Shown piece after piece: positions 52,359 through 60,584 of a stretch of DNA of 64,000 bases (position 1 is its first letter; each line of letters opens with the position of its first letter). The notes under the pieces are model-generated. The model did not search any database. It saw only the letters and a list, made by a program, of their open reading frames with translations, and was not told the origin of the DNA. The DNA is from Oscillospiraceae bacterium (GTDB taxonomy: Bacteria; Bacillota; Clostridia; Oscillospirales; Ruminococcaceae), in assembly GCA_017533485.1 (NCBI GenBank), contig JAFXIC010000054.1, forward strand, positions 24,525 to 88,524, in the 5' to 3' direction. The position numbers were made by a program, and so were the translations under genes.

Positions 52359-53175
52359 TGGCAGCCTCCTGTTCCTCACGCTTCATGGTGCGGACTGCGA
52401 ACCATGCAAAGCCGCCCAGAGATACTGCCATTGCTGTTACCGCGAGGAAAAACGGTGCACGCAGATCCCAGCCGGTATCCTCCACAATGGTACTGATGCT
52501 GGAGGAATCAATCAGCACGCCGTCCTGATCACGGACAGAAATATCCAGATTATCAATATCGTCTACGGTCATCGAAAAGCCCATCTGTTTCATTGTATCA
52601 ATAAAAATCTGGGCGATATCGGTTTTATCATCCGCAGAGAGCTGTTTGATGATGCTGTTGCGTTCGTCAACCGTCAGGTTGTTGAGAAAATCCTGACGCT
52701 CGGCTTCACTCATGGTGGCGACATACGCCTTCTTTTCCTCCAGCGTCATGGACGCAAAGGATTTATTTGGCTTGGTCTGTGCCGCAGTCGTTGTGGACAC
52801 AGAAGTGGAGCTGCCGGTGCCGTCAGCAGGCTGTGTGCTGTCGGGTGCCGGTGCGGTATCGGAAGGCGTAGTGGCCGGTGCAGACGGGAACTGCTTGAAA
52901 ATAACATCCCGTACCGCCTGCTGGTTTTCCAGCACCGCATAATACAAATCATCATAAAGATAATAGTTGCCCTGACGGTCATAGGTACCGTTTGCGTCAT
53001 GCTCGCAGGAATAATAATAGTTCATGCATTCCTGTACTGCGTGTTCGGGGATTCCGATATCACGCAGCGCCTGACATACATCGTAGATATCCTTTGCCGA
53101 CGCCGAAATAGAAAATGCACAGCAGGCTGCTGCCGCACAGGCCGTTACACCGAGCGTTTTTAAAATTCGTTTCAT
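52351..53175 (-). CDS. Exported surface protein with sorting-signal-like C-terminus
   Basis: The 274-residue protein has a signal peptide (about 1-27), a Tyr/Cys-rich N-terminal region, and a Pro/Ser/Thr linker (about 95-140). A helical acidic part follows. Its C-terminus ends in VEDTG, then WDLRAPFF, about 20 hydrophobic residues and a basic tail RTMKREEQ. This is the layout of a sortase signal, with VEDTG in place of LPxTG. The sortase gene follows with an eight-base overlap. ATG 53175 has AAAGGATA upstream. No binding domain was recognised in the rest. Confidence 0.75.
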   Translation of the reverse strand: MKRILKTLGVTACAAAACCAFSISASAKDIYDVCQALRDIGIPEHAVQECMNYYYSCEHDANGTYDRQGNYYLYDDLYYAVLENQQAVRDVIFKQFPSAPATTPSDTAPAPDSTQPADGTGSSTSVSTTTAAQTKPNKSFASMTLEEKKAYVATMSEAERQDFLNNLTVDERNSIIKQLSADDKTDIAQIFIDTMKQMGFSMTVDDIDNLDISVRDQDGVLIDSSSISTIVEDTGWDLRAPFFLAVTAMAVSLGGFAWFAVRTMKREEQEAANV

Positions 53176-53294
53176 AACACATATCCTTTCTGCAATCAAA
53201 TGCCGATATCTGTACATTGCACAGTATAGCATATCCATGTGAAAATTGCAAGTGGAAACAATCACAATTTGATGAAGCGGAGATGACGGAATAA

Positions 53295-53327
53295 ATAAAA
53301 AAACCTGCAAGTTGAACTTGCAGGTTT
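53295..53327 (-). terminator. Terminator of the tRNA-Arg gene
   Basis: AAACCTGCAAG and CTTGCAGGTTT form an 11-pair stem with a five-base loop directly after the CCA end; TTTTTTTATTTATT follows on the minus strand. Confidence 0.92.
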
Positions 53328-53404
53328 TGGTGCGCCGGAAGGGATTCGAACCCCCGACCTACTGGTTCGTAGCCAGTTACTCTATCCAACTGAGCTACCG
53401 GCGC
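53328..53404 (-). tRNA. tRNA-Arg (anticodon ACG), CCA encoded
   Basis: All four arms can be drawn on the minus strand. The acceptor GCGCCGG pairs with CCGGCGC, a D arm follows with AGTTGGATA, and the anticodon arm ACTGG-CTACGAA-CCAGT shows ACG. The T arm contains TTCGAAT. The discriminator is A and the genomic sequence continues with CCA. Position 34 would be changed to inosine to read CGU, CGC and CGA. The gene stands alone between promoter and terminator. Confidence 0.96.
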
Positions 53405-53444
53405 GTGTCATCCGCAACGCTTGTGCGCTCCGTCAACGTTGAAT

Positions 53445-53473
53445 ATCATACCACAATCAGCAGAATTTGTCAA
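53445..53473 (-). promoter_or_regulatory. Promoter of the tRNA-Arg gene
   Basis: TTGACA, 17 bases ending in TGG, then TATGAT on the minus strand, with the -10 box 40 bases before the tRNA. Confidence 0.85.
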
Positions 53474-53684
53474 GAGGGTTTTTTCTTTTTTTCGGTTTTG
53501 GCAGATTGTATCCGATTCTTCCGGCGGTTTTTGTGCGATTCGCTATGGAGCCTTTGACCGCTTTCCGCCCGCCCCATTTTCGGTCTTCCGCAGGCGTTCC
53601 GGAATCACCGTTCCCATACCCCTGTTTTTCTGCCGCAAAATTCCTGTACTGCCGTTTTATTTTTTGACAATGCGAAAAAAACGC
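53474..53684. other. Intergenic stretch with no recognised feature
   Basis: About 210 bases lie between the tRNA promoter and the aconitase promoter. No reading frame with a ribosome-binding site, no repeat and no clear hairpin was found. It separates two divergent transcription units. Confidence 0.5.
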
Positions 53685-53714
53685 TTGACAGAAGTATGTC
53701 GTTTGGTGTACAAT
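53685..53714 (+). promoter_or_regulatory. Promoter of the aconitase-icd-rex genes
   Basis: TTGACA, 18 bases, then TACAAT. The leader to the aconitase start is about 30 bases. Confidence 0.8.
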
Positions 53715-53749
53715 ATGGATGTATATCAATACGAAAGGAATGTTCAACT

Positions 53750-55687
53750 ATGGGTCTTACCATGACCGAAAAAATCCTCTCGGCTCACCTGCTTGAAGGC
53801 GAGCTCATCCGCGGCACCGAAATCGGTATCCGCATCGACCAGACTTTAACGCAGGATGCTACCGGCACGATGGCATACCTCGAATTCGAGGCAATGGGCG
53901 TACCACGCGTCCGTACCGAGCGTTCTGTCGCCTACATCGACCATAATACCCTCCAGAACGGCTTTGAGAATGCGGACGACCACCGCTTCATCGGCTCCTG
54001 TGCCAAAAAGCATGGTCTGTTCTTCTCCCGTCCCGGAAACGGTATCTGCCATCAGGTTCATCTCGAACGCTTCGGCATCCCCGGAAAAACACTCATCGGT
54101 TCCGACTCCCATACCCCCACAGGCGGCGGTCTTGGTATGCTCGCAATCGGTGCCGGCGGTCTGGATGTCGCAGTTGCAATGGGCGGCGGCGCTTACTATA
54201 TCACCTGCCCGAAGGTTGTAAAAGTCAACCTCACCGGCAAGCTCTCTCCGTGGGTTGCCGCAAAGGACGTCATTCTGGAAGTCCTCCGCCGCATGACCGT
54301 AAAGGGCGGCGTCGGCAAGGTCATTGAATACACCGGCGAGGGTGTCAAGACCCTTTCCGTTCCCGAACGTGCAACCATCACCAATATGGGTGCGGAGCTC
54401 GGCGCAACTTCCTCCATCTTCCCGTCCGATGAACAGACACTCGCTTTCCTCAAGGCACAGAAGCGTGAAGATGTCTGGACACCGCTTTGCGCAGATGCGG
54501 ACGCCGTATACGATGAGGTCATCGAAATCGACCTCTCCAAGCTCGAACCGCTGGCTGCCTGCCCGCATTCCCCCGATAATGTCAAGTCCATGTCCGAAAT
54601 CGGAACACTCAAAATCGACCAGGTCTGCATCGGTTCCTGCACCAACTCCTCGCTGCTCGATATGATGAAGGTCGCACATATCCTCAAGGGCAAGACTGTT
54701 CATCCCGATGTATCGCTCTCGATCGCACCCGGCTCCAAGCAGGTCCTCAATATGCTGGCAGAAAACGGCTGTCTGTCCGACATGATCGACGCCGGCGCAA
54801 GAATTCTTGAATCTGCCTGCGGTCCGTGTATCGGCATGGGTCAGTCCCCCAATTCCGCAGGTATCTCCCTCCGTACCTTCAACCGTAACTTCGAGGGCCG
54901 CTCCGGTACAAAGGATGGTCAGATCTATCTCGTATCCCCCGAAACGGCTGCCGCTTCCGCGCTCACCGGCTATCTCACGGATCCCCGTACTGTCGGCGAT
55001 ATGCCCGAATTCAAGCTCCCCGAAGTCTTCACCATCAATGACAACATGGTGACACTCCCCGCTTCCGAAGCTGAGATGGACGAGGTTGAAATCCTCCGCG
55101 GACCGAACATCAAGCCCTACCCCGATACCACACCGCTCCTCGAAACCATTGACGCTCCGGTTTCCCTCAAGGTCGGTGACAATATTACCACAGACCATAT
55201 TATGCCGGCAGGCGCAAAAATTCTGCCGCTGCGTTCCAATATTCCCGCAATTTCTCAGCACTGCTTTACTGTTTGTGACGAGGAATTCCCGGCAAGAGCA
55301 AAGGCACTCGGCCAGAGCATCATCGTCGGCGGCGCAAACTATGGTCAGGGTTCTTCCCGTGAGCACGCAGCCCTCGCTCCGCTCTATCTCGGCGTAAAAG
55401 CTGTTCTCGTCAAGTCCTTCGCCAGAATCCACCGCGCAAACCTCATCAATGCCGGTATTCTTCCGCTGACATTCGTCAACGAAGGCGATTACGATAAGAT
55501 CGCGCAGGGCGATACCCTTGTGCTCGAAGGCATCCGCAAGGCTGTCGAAAACGGAACATCCGAACTGACGGTTCTCAACAAGACAAACGGTGCGGAAATT
55601 CCGGTGCTCTGCGAGCTGACCGGACGCACAAAGGATATTATCCTTGCAGGCGGTCTGCTCGACTACACCAGAGAAAATCTCAAATAA
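53750..55687 (+). CDS. Aconitate hydratase
   Basis: Aconitase converts citrate to isocitrate with a [4Fe-4S] cluster. GSDSHTPTGGGLGMLAIGAGG is split across the substrate site. The three cluster Cys lie in GSCTNSS and ESACGPCIGMG. The swivel domain follows with NITTDHIMPAGAKILPLRS and YGQGSSREHAALAPLYLGVK. At 645 residues it is the shorter anaerobe/mitochondrial-like form. ATG 53750 has AAAGGAA upstream. Together with isocitrate dehydrogenase downstream it supplies 2-oxoglutarate, the precursor of glutamate and arginine. Citrate synthase is not in the window. Confidence 0.95.
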   Translation: MGLTMTEKILSAHLLEGELIRGTEIGIRIDQTLTQDATGTMAYLEFEAMGVPRVRTERSVAYIDHNTLQNGFENADDHRFIGSCAKKHGLFFSRPGNGICHQVHLERFGIPGKTLIGSDSHTPTGGGLGMLAIGAGGLDVAVAMGGGAYYITCPKVVKVNLTGKLSPWVAAKDVILEVLRRMTVKGGVGKVIEYTGEGVKTLSVPERATITNMGAELGATSSIFPSDEQTLAFLKAQKREDVWTPLCADADAVYDEVIEIDLSKLEPLAACPHSPDNVKSMSEIGTLKIDQVCIGSCTNSSLLDMMKVAHILKGKTVHPDVSLSIAPGSKQVLNMLAENGCLSDMIDAGARILESACGPCIGMGQSPNSAGISLRTFNRNFEGRSGTKDGQIYLVSPETAAASALTGYLTDPRTVGDMPEFKLPEVFTINDNMVTLPASEAEMDEVEILRGPNIKPYPDTTPLLETIDAPVSLKVGDNITTDHIMPAGAKILPLRSNIPAISQHCFTVCDEEFPARAKALGQSIIVGGANYGQGSSREHAALAPLYLGVKAVLVKSFARIHRANLINAGILPLTFVNEGDYDKIAQGDTLVLEGIRKAVENGTSELTVLNKTNGAEIPVLCELTGRTKDIILAGGLLDYTRENLK

Positions 55688-55776
55688 TTGATTGCATCAG
55701 GGACTTGGAAACTCGATTCCGCACGCATCCGGGCATTCTGAGCAGCCGTTTTACAAAATAAAAGGAGTATTGAAAC

Positions 55777-55986
55777 ATGAATTTGTCCGCGGTTTTGCAT
55801 TTCCGCAGAATCCGGATCCGTTCATGGAAAGATCTCGTTCTCATCGGCATAGCTTTCGGCATCTATATCGGCACGAACCTGCTGCTCGATAAGATGTTTC
55901 CGATGATGTCAGAAAAGCGCAAGAAAGTCATTCTCTTTCTTATCACCCTGATTGTCTGTGTAGTGGGCTTGGCTGTGGTGTCCTGA
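55777..55986 (+). CDS. Small two-span membrane protein, copy 1
   Basis: The 69-residue product begins with a basic stretch FRRIRIRSWKD, has two hydrophobic segments (about residues 20-36 and 50-68) and a short charged loop FPMMSEKRKK between them. AAAGGAG precedes the ATG by about nine bases. It is a tandem paralogue of the next gene, with about 56 of 69 positions identical; most changes are in the first span. It lies between aconitase and isocitrate dehydrogenase. Its family and function are unknown; membrane regulation or a toxin-like role cannot be decided. Confidence 0.75.
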   Translation: MNLSAVLHFRRIRIRSWKDLVLIGIAFGIYIGTNLLLDKMFPMMSEKRKKVILFLITLIVCVVGLAVVS

Positions 55987-56070
55987 CGCCCGGACAGCCG
56001 CTGCCTGTACCTTTATCGTGTTACCGGAAGCCGGAGCAGCCGTTTTACAAAATAAAAGGAGTATTAAAAT

Positions 56071-56283
56071 ATGAATTTGTTCGCAGTTTTGAATTTCCGC
56101 AGAATCCGGATCCGCTCATGGAAAGATCTGGTTATCATCGGCGTGGCGATTGTAATCAATATCGTCGTGAACCAGCTGCTCGATAAAATGTTTCCGATGA
56201 TGTCCGAAAAGCTCAAGAAAGTCATTCTCTTTCTCATCACCCTGATTGTCTGTATAGTGGGCTTGGCTGTGGTGGCCTCCTGA
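56071..56283 (+). CDS. Small two-span membrane protein, copy 2
   Basis: The 70-residue product has the same plan as copy 1: basic FRRIRIRSWKD, a first span (here VIIGVAIVINIVVNQLL), the loop FPMMSEKLKK and a nearly identical second span. AAAGGAG and the whole upstream leader are also conserved, which shows that both copies are meant to be translated. The strong conservation of the loop and second span against change in the first span points to selection. The gene ends 51 bases before icd. Confidence 0.75.
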   Translation: MNLFAVLNFRRIRIRSWKDLVIIGVAIVINIVVNQLLDKMFPMMSEKLKKVILFLITLIVCIVGLAVVAS

Positions 56284-56334
56284 CCGCCGCTGCTTCTACC
56301 TTTATCATGTTACCGAAAGAAGGAAATACCGATT

Positions 56335-57546
56335 ATGGATAAAATCAAAATGACAACCCCGCTCGTCGAAATGGACGGCGATGAGATGACCCGAATCCTC
56401 TGGCAGTGGATTAAGGATATCCTTATCTGCCCGTATGTCGATCTCAAAACCGAATACTATGACCTCGGACTCCGGAAGCGTGAGGAAACCAAGGATCAGA
56501 TTACCATCGACAGCGCGGAAGCAACCAAAAAATACGGCGTTGCAGTAAAGTGCGCAACCATTACCCCCAATGCCGCAAGAATGCCCGAATATAATCTCTC
56601 CCAGATGTGGAAATCCCCCAACGGTACCATTCGTGCCATCCTCGACGGCACCGTGTTCCGTACCCCTATCCTCGTCAAGGGCATTACCCCCTATATCCCG
56701 ACCTGGACAAAACCAATCACAATCGCACGTCATGCTTACGGCGATGTCTATAAAAATACCGAGATGCAGGTCAAGGGCGGCGGTAAGGCAGAACTCGTCT
56801 TTACCGATAAGGACGGAAATGAAACCCGCCAGCTCATCCATGACTTCAAGGGCGACGGCATCATTCAGGGTCTCCATAACCGTGACGAATCCATCGCCGG
56901 CTTCGCACGCTCCTGCTTCAACTATGCCCTCGACCTCAAGCAGGATCTCTGGTTCGCAAGCAAGGATACAATCTCGAAACAGTATGACCACCGCTTCAAG
57001 GATATCTTCCAGGAAATCTTCGATGCGGAATATAAGGAAAAGTTCGAAGCCTGCGGCATCACCTATTTCTATACCCTGATCGACGATGCTGTGGCTCGCG
57101 TCATCCGCTCCAACGGCGGCTATATCTGGGCGTGCAAGAACTATGACGGCGATGTAATGTCCGATATGGTATCCACCGCTTACGGCAGCCTCGCAATGAT
57201 GACCTCCGTTCTCGTCTCCCCCAGCGGAAACTATGAATATGAGGCCGCGCACGGCACCGTTCAGCGTCACTACTATAAGCACCTCAAGGGCGAGGAAACT
57301 TCTACCAACTCCGTTGCAACCATCTTCGCATGGAGCGGTGCACTCCGCAAGCGCGGTGAGCTGGACCAGCTTCCGGAACTCTGCAAGTTTGCGGACGCGC
57401 TCGAAGCCGCAACCATCCAGACCATCGAGGACGGCGTGATGACAGGCGACCTCTACCTCCTCTCGACCCTCGAAAATAAAAAGAAAGTCAATTCCAAGGA
57501 ATTCTTAGAGGAAATCGCTGTCCGCCTTTCCGCCAAGCTTCAGTAA
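56335..57546 (+). CDS. icd: NADP-dependent isocitrate dehydrogenase (eukaryote-like type)
   Basis: The enzyme oxidises isocitrate to 2-oxoglutarate. It starts with [18 protein letters not shown], has [17 protein letters not shown] for substrate binding, [29 protein letters not shown] split around the metal-binding Asp residues, and [11 protein letters not shown] for the cofactor. This is the type II form, as in mitochondria and some bacteria, rather than the E. coli type. It has 403 residues. AGAAGGA lies upstream. It is preceded by aconitase and the duplicated small genes and followed after 24 bases by rex. Confidence 0.95.
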   Translation: MDKIKMTTPLVEMDGDEMTRILWQWIKDILICPYVDLKTEYYDLGLRKREETKDQITIDSAEATKKYGVAVKCATITPNAARMPEYNLSQMWKSPNGTIRAILDGTVFRTPILVKGITPYIPTWTKPITIARHAYGDVYKNTEMQVKGGGKAELVFTDKDGNETRQLIHDFKGDGIIQGLHNRDESIAGFARSCFNYALDLKQDLWFASKDTISKQYDHRFKDIFQEIFDAEYKEKFEACGITYFYTLIDDAVARVIRSNGGYIWACKNYDGDVMSDMVSTAYGSLAMMTSVLVSPSGNYEYEAAHGTVQRHYYKHLKGEETSTNSVATIFAWSGALRKRGELDQLPELCKFADALEAATIQTIEDGVMTGDLYLLSTLENKKKVNSKEFLEEIAVRLSAKLQ

Positions 57547-57570
57547 TCTACGAACGAGGAGGCTTTTTCC

Positions 57571-58233
57571 ATGACGAAACAGGAGGTATCTCCCTCTGTG
57601 ATCCGAAGGCTTCCGAGATATTACCGCTTTCTCGGCGACCTCAAATCACAGGGCAAGGTCCGCGTTTCTTCGGGAGAACTCTCCCAGGCACTCGGACTTA
57701 CGGCATCGCAAATCCGTCAGGATCTCAATTGTTTCGGCGGCTTCGGTCAGCAGGGCTATGGTTATCAGGTTGCCGCGCTCCACGAAGAAATCGGAAGTAT
57801 TCTTGGCGTGAAGAATCGTCGGCGTGCCATCGTAATCGGGCTTGGAAACCTCGGACGCGCGATCGCCAACCATGTCAATTTCGAAAGCTGCGGCTGTGAA
57901 CTCATCGGGCTGTTCGACGCCAATCCCTTTGTCGCGGGCAGAGATCTCGATGGCATTCCGATCCATCATACCGATACCCTCGACGGATTCTGCCATATGG
58001 AACATCCCGAACTTGCTGTCCTCTGTCTGCCGGCGGATGCGGCAATCGCAACCGCACAGCGTCTCGAAGCATTGGGACTCCGGGCGTTCTGGAATTTCAG
58101 CCATGCGGATCTTCATCTCGAAAATCCTGACTGTATCGTCGAAAATGTCTATCTCGATGATAGTCTGCTGACGCTCACCTACGGGCTGAACCATATGCAG
58201 ACACCGGCACACCCGACCGAAACAAAATACTGA
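57571..58233 (+). CDS. rex: Redox-sensing transcriptional repressor Rex
   Basis: Rex binds NADH and leaves its operators when the NADH/NAD ratio rises, switching fermentation genes on. The N-terminal winged helix has VIRRLPRYYRFL and LGLTASQIRQDLNCFGGFGQQGYGY, and the Rossmann domain has VIGLGNLGRAIANH. The C-terminal swapped helix follows. The length of 220 residues is normal. AACGAGGAGG lies before the ATG. Co-transcription with isocitrate dehydrogenase is likely from the short gap. A Rex operator was not recognised near the aconitase promoter. Confidence 0.95.
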   Translation: MTKQEVSPSVIRRLPRYYRFLGDLKSQGKVRVSSGELSQALGLTASQIRQDLNCFGGFGQQGYGYQVAALHEEIGSILGVKNRRRAIVIGLGNLGRAIANHVNFESCGCELIGLFDANPFVAGRDLDGIPIHHTDTLDGFCHMEHPELAVLCLPADAAIATAQRLEALGLRAFWNFSHADLHLENPDCIVENVYLDDSLLTLTYGLNHMQTPAHPTETKY

Positions 58234-58335
58234 CATTCCTTGTTCATCTGCGGGTATGTCCCGCTTATGATAGACCTACCCTACATAACATTCTAAGCGT
58301 TTCCGGCGTCTTCGGAAACAGAAAGGAACACACTT

Positions 58336-60258
58336 ATGAACATGAAAAAATTCATGGCAGCAGCAACTTCCTGCTGTCTCGCAGCAACTTCTCTCCTCAG
58401 CACCTCCCTCTTTCAGGTGCAGGCTGCGGATGAAACACTGACCTTCGATATCCGTGGCGGTGCATCCGAAAAGGGTGAGAATGCGCTGAGCTTCACCGCT
58501 GAATCTGTTGCGGAATCCGATCTTGCCGTTCCCGTCCGTATCTATATTCCGGAAAACCCCGGCGTATTTTCGATTCAGCTGAAATTCCAGGTCAATGACG
58601 GTGAGGTTGCTGAGGACGGTTCTTTCGGGAACTATGGTCTTTACCTTTCTGACGCCGCAATCAGCAATCCCTACTGCTTCGACAGCGCAAACGAGGGCAA
58701 CAGCTCCTACTGCTTCAGCGCATCCGCTTTCAATGCAGAGCCGATGAACCTCACATGGATTTACAGCACCAATACCACCGTAAATCCTGATGCAGCAAAA
58801 GAAGCCGGCACAACCGCCTGGAACAATCCGGACTGGGCATATGATAATTCCTTCGCAGAGTGCACACTCGTCATCCCGAAGGGAACTGCCGCTGGTACTT
58901 ATGTATTTGATGTCCGTACCGAGGAATTCATCCTCAGCTCCAGCATCGGTTCCGAAAATCCGCTCAAGGGTGCTTCCATCTGTACCGCAGCTTCGAACGG
59001 CGAGGAAGTTCCGAATGTCGAATTCGAAACGATTCCGCTGACAATCACCATCAGCGATGCAGCAGCCACTACCACTGAGCCGACTACTACCGAGCCGACT
59101 ACTACCGAACCGACCACCACGGAACCGACTACTACTGAGCCGACTACTACCGAGCCGACCACCACGGAACCGACTACCACTGAGCCGACTACTACCGAGC
59201 CGACCACCACGGAACCGACTACCACGGAACCGACTACCACTGAGGCGACTTACACAACTTCCGTCACTGCAATCACAACCACCGAGTCCGATCCTGAATT
59301 TACCGGAAATGCAGAATATAAGGTTCTCGAAGACGGAAAATATTACTGGAATATCGCTGACGTTGCCGGAACAGCCGGTGATATTGTCGAGGTTCCGGTT
59401 TATGTATACGGCGACCCCGGTACTGCCGGCGTAACCGCATACTTCGACTTCGATGACACACTCGAATATGTCGAATACGGCGACGGCGACGCTTATTTCA
59501 TGAGCCCGATCGTCAATCCGAATGTTAAGCCGTTCCTCATCACCTTCCTGACCAACGGCGGTAAGAATGCAGTCGCAGCAGATGGCGCCTGCGTCTTCAC
59601 CCTCTCCTTCAAGATTCCTGAAAATGCACAGCCCGGCACCGTTTATCCGATCGCACTCGCTGAAAAGGATGCCGACGGCCTCCCGCCGAAATTCAGAGAT
59701 ACCGACGGCAAGGATATTGCATTCTCCGTCATCTCCGGTTCGATTACTGTTTTAGAATCTGCGGATACGGTCGCACTCAACTACGATCGCTATTCCTTCA
59801 CCGAAGTCGGTGAAACCCTTGACCTCGCACTCCTCAATGCAAATGGTACCGTTACCTGGAAGTCCTCCGATGACGCAGTCGCAACGGTCGATCAGAATGG
59901 CTTCGTCGTCTGCAAGTCCCTCGGCAACTGCACCATTACCGCTGTCTGCGGCGATCAGGAATATACCTGTGCAATCTCCGGCGGTCTGTTCGGTGACGTT
60001 GACCAGAACGGCGCAATTGATGCCGACGACTCCAACCTCGCACTCCGCGCATACCTCAACCTGATGATGGGCGATCCCTCCGGCCTGACCGATGAACAGT
60101 TCGAAATCGCTCGCGTCAACAATACTTTTGATGCAAACGGCAATCCTACCATTACTGCGGACGACGCAAACAGCATCCTCCAGTTCTACCTCGGCAATGT
60201 CCTCGGAGCCGATCCGTCCTGGAAGGAAATCACAAACAACCCGCTCGCTCCGTTCTGA
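58336..60258 (+). CDS. Scaffoldin-like protein: two cohesin-like domains, Ig-like domain, dockerin
   Basis: The secreted product has 640 residues. A signal peptide (1-30) is followed by a beta-rich domain (about 32-240) with VPVRIYIPENPGVFSIQLKF. A linker of twelve TTTEP-type repeats (245-304) comes next, then a second domain (about 320-475) with IVEVPVYVYGDPGTAGVTAY and CVFTLSFKIPENAQPGTVY. Both resemble cohesins, the second more clearly. A BIG2-type Ig domain (about 476-547) and a dockerin (about 550-627) with FGDVDQNGAIDADDS and NGNPTITADDA end the protein. Cohesins bind dockerins, so the protein could link other parts of a cellulosome. AAAGGAA precedes the ATG. Confidence 0.8.
   Translation: MNMKKFMAAATSCCLAATSLLSTSLFQVQAADETLTFDIRGGASEKGENALSFTAESVAESDLAVPVRIYIPENPGVFSIQLKFQVNDGEVAEDGSFGNYGLYLSDAAISNPYCFDSANEGNSSYCFSASAFNAEPMNLTWIYSTNTTVNPDAAKEAGTTAWNNPDWAYDNSFAECTLVIPKGTAAGTYVFDVRTEEFILSSSIGSENPLKGASICTAASNGEEVPNVEFETIPLTITISDAAATTTEPTTTEPTTTEPTTTEPTTTEPTTTEPTTTEPTTTEPTTTEPTTTEPTTTEPTTTEATYTTSVTAITTTESDPEFTGNAEYKVLEDGKYYWNIADVAGTAGDIVEVPVYVYGDPGTAGVTAYFDFDDTLEYVEYGDGDAYFMSPIVNPNVKPFLITFLTNGGKNAVAADGACVFTLSFKIPENAQPGTVYPIALAEKDADGLPPKFRDTDGKDIAFSVISGSITVLESADTVALNYDRYSFTEVGETLDLALLNANGTVTWKSSDDAVATVDQNGFVVCKSLGNCTITAVCGDQEYTCAISGGLFGDVDQNGAIDADDSNLALRAYLNLMMGDPSGLTDEQFEIARVNNTFDANGNPTITADDANSILQFYLGNVLGADPSWKEITNNPLAPF
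59068..59247 (+). repeat. Twelve 15-bp repeats encoding TTTEP linkers
   Basis: Twelve in-frame units of ACNACNACNGARCCG type encode eleven TTTEP and a last TTTEA. Codon variants recur in blocks, indicating unit duplication. Such Thr/Pro linkers space cellulosome domains and may be glycosylated. Confidence 0.95.
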
Positions 60259-60287
60259 TCTGCATCGCCTTCTTTGATTCCATACAA

Positions 60288-60322
60288 ATAACCGACTGTT
60301 TTACGGACAGTCGGTTATTTTT
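60288..60322 (+). terminator. Terminator of the scaffoldin-like gene
   Basis: ATAACCGACTGT and ACAGTCGGTTAT form a 12-pair stem with a seven-base loop; TTTTTG follows. Confidence 0.92.
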
Positions 60323-60390
60323 GTCCGTACAAGTATATCAAATATCATACAACTTGTGCGCAATCCTACATAAACTGCACGCAATATGAC

Positions 60391-60419
60391 TATACAATTT
60401 GACTGCGCTATGTTATAAT
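60391..60419 (+). promoter_or_regulatory. Promoter of the pectinesterase gene
   Basis: TATACA, 17 bases, then TATAAT with TGT in front (extended -10). The -35 box is poor, so activation by a factor is possible. Confidence 0.6.
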
Positions 60420-60425
60420 TCGAAT

Positions 60426-60584
60426 ATAGCTTTTTCACTTTAGGGGGAAGTGCTCCGCTTACATATATATGGAGCACAAAGAAACGGGAGCGTCCCTGTG
60501 TACGCGGTCTGCACCTGCGGTATCAGCGTATACAGGGGAAGATTCCCATTCCATTCTTTTAAAAAAAGGGAGGTTTCTGCAATC
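60426..60584 (+). promoter_or_regulatory. Long structured 5' leader of the pectinesterase gene
   Basis: The predicted leader is about 160 bases. It can form a hairpin GTGCTCC / GGAGCAC and a longer helix in which TCCCTGTGTACGC pairs with GCGTATACAGGGGA around a 20-base loop region. A ribosome-binding site GGGAGG follows the second helix. No match to a known riboswitch class was recognised. The reading frame is open through the leader, but without a start signal. Confidence 0.5.

Larger units (their letters stand above)
55738..56326 (+). repeat. Tandem duplication, two units of about 294 bp
   Basis: Two direct repeats begin near 55738 and 56032. Each contains the same leader (GAGCAGCCGTTTTACAAAAT, then AAAAGGAGTATT), a small membrane protein gene and a trailing CCGCTGC...TACCTTTATC segment. 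The starts of the genes are exactly 294 bases apart. The copies have diverged mainly in the first membrane span. Confidence 0.9.

Noticed and set aside
53846-55432. 528-codon minus-strand frame opposite aconitase
   Set aside because: Antisense to a gene with full cluster-binding motifs; no start signal.
58249-58263. Small GCGGG/CCCGC hairpin after rex as a terminator
   Set aside because: Only five pairs and no T-run; too weak to call.
59068-59247. CRISPR-like short repeats
   Set aside because: The 15-bp units are contiguous, without spacers, and in frame as TTTEP codons.
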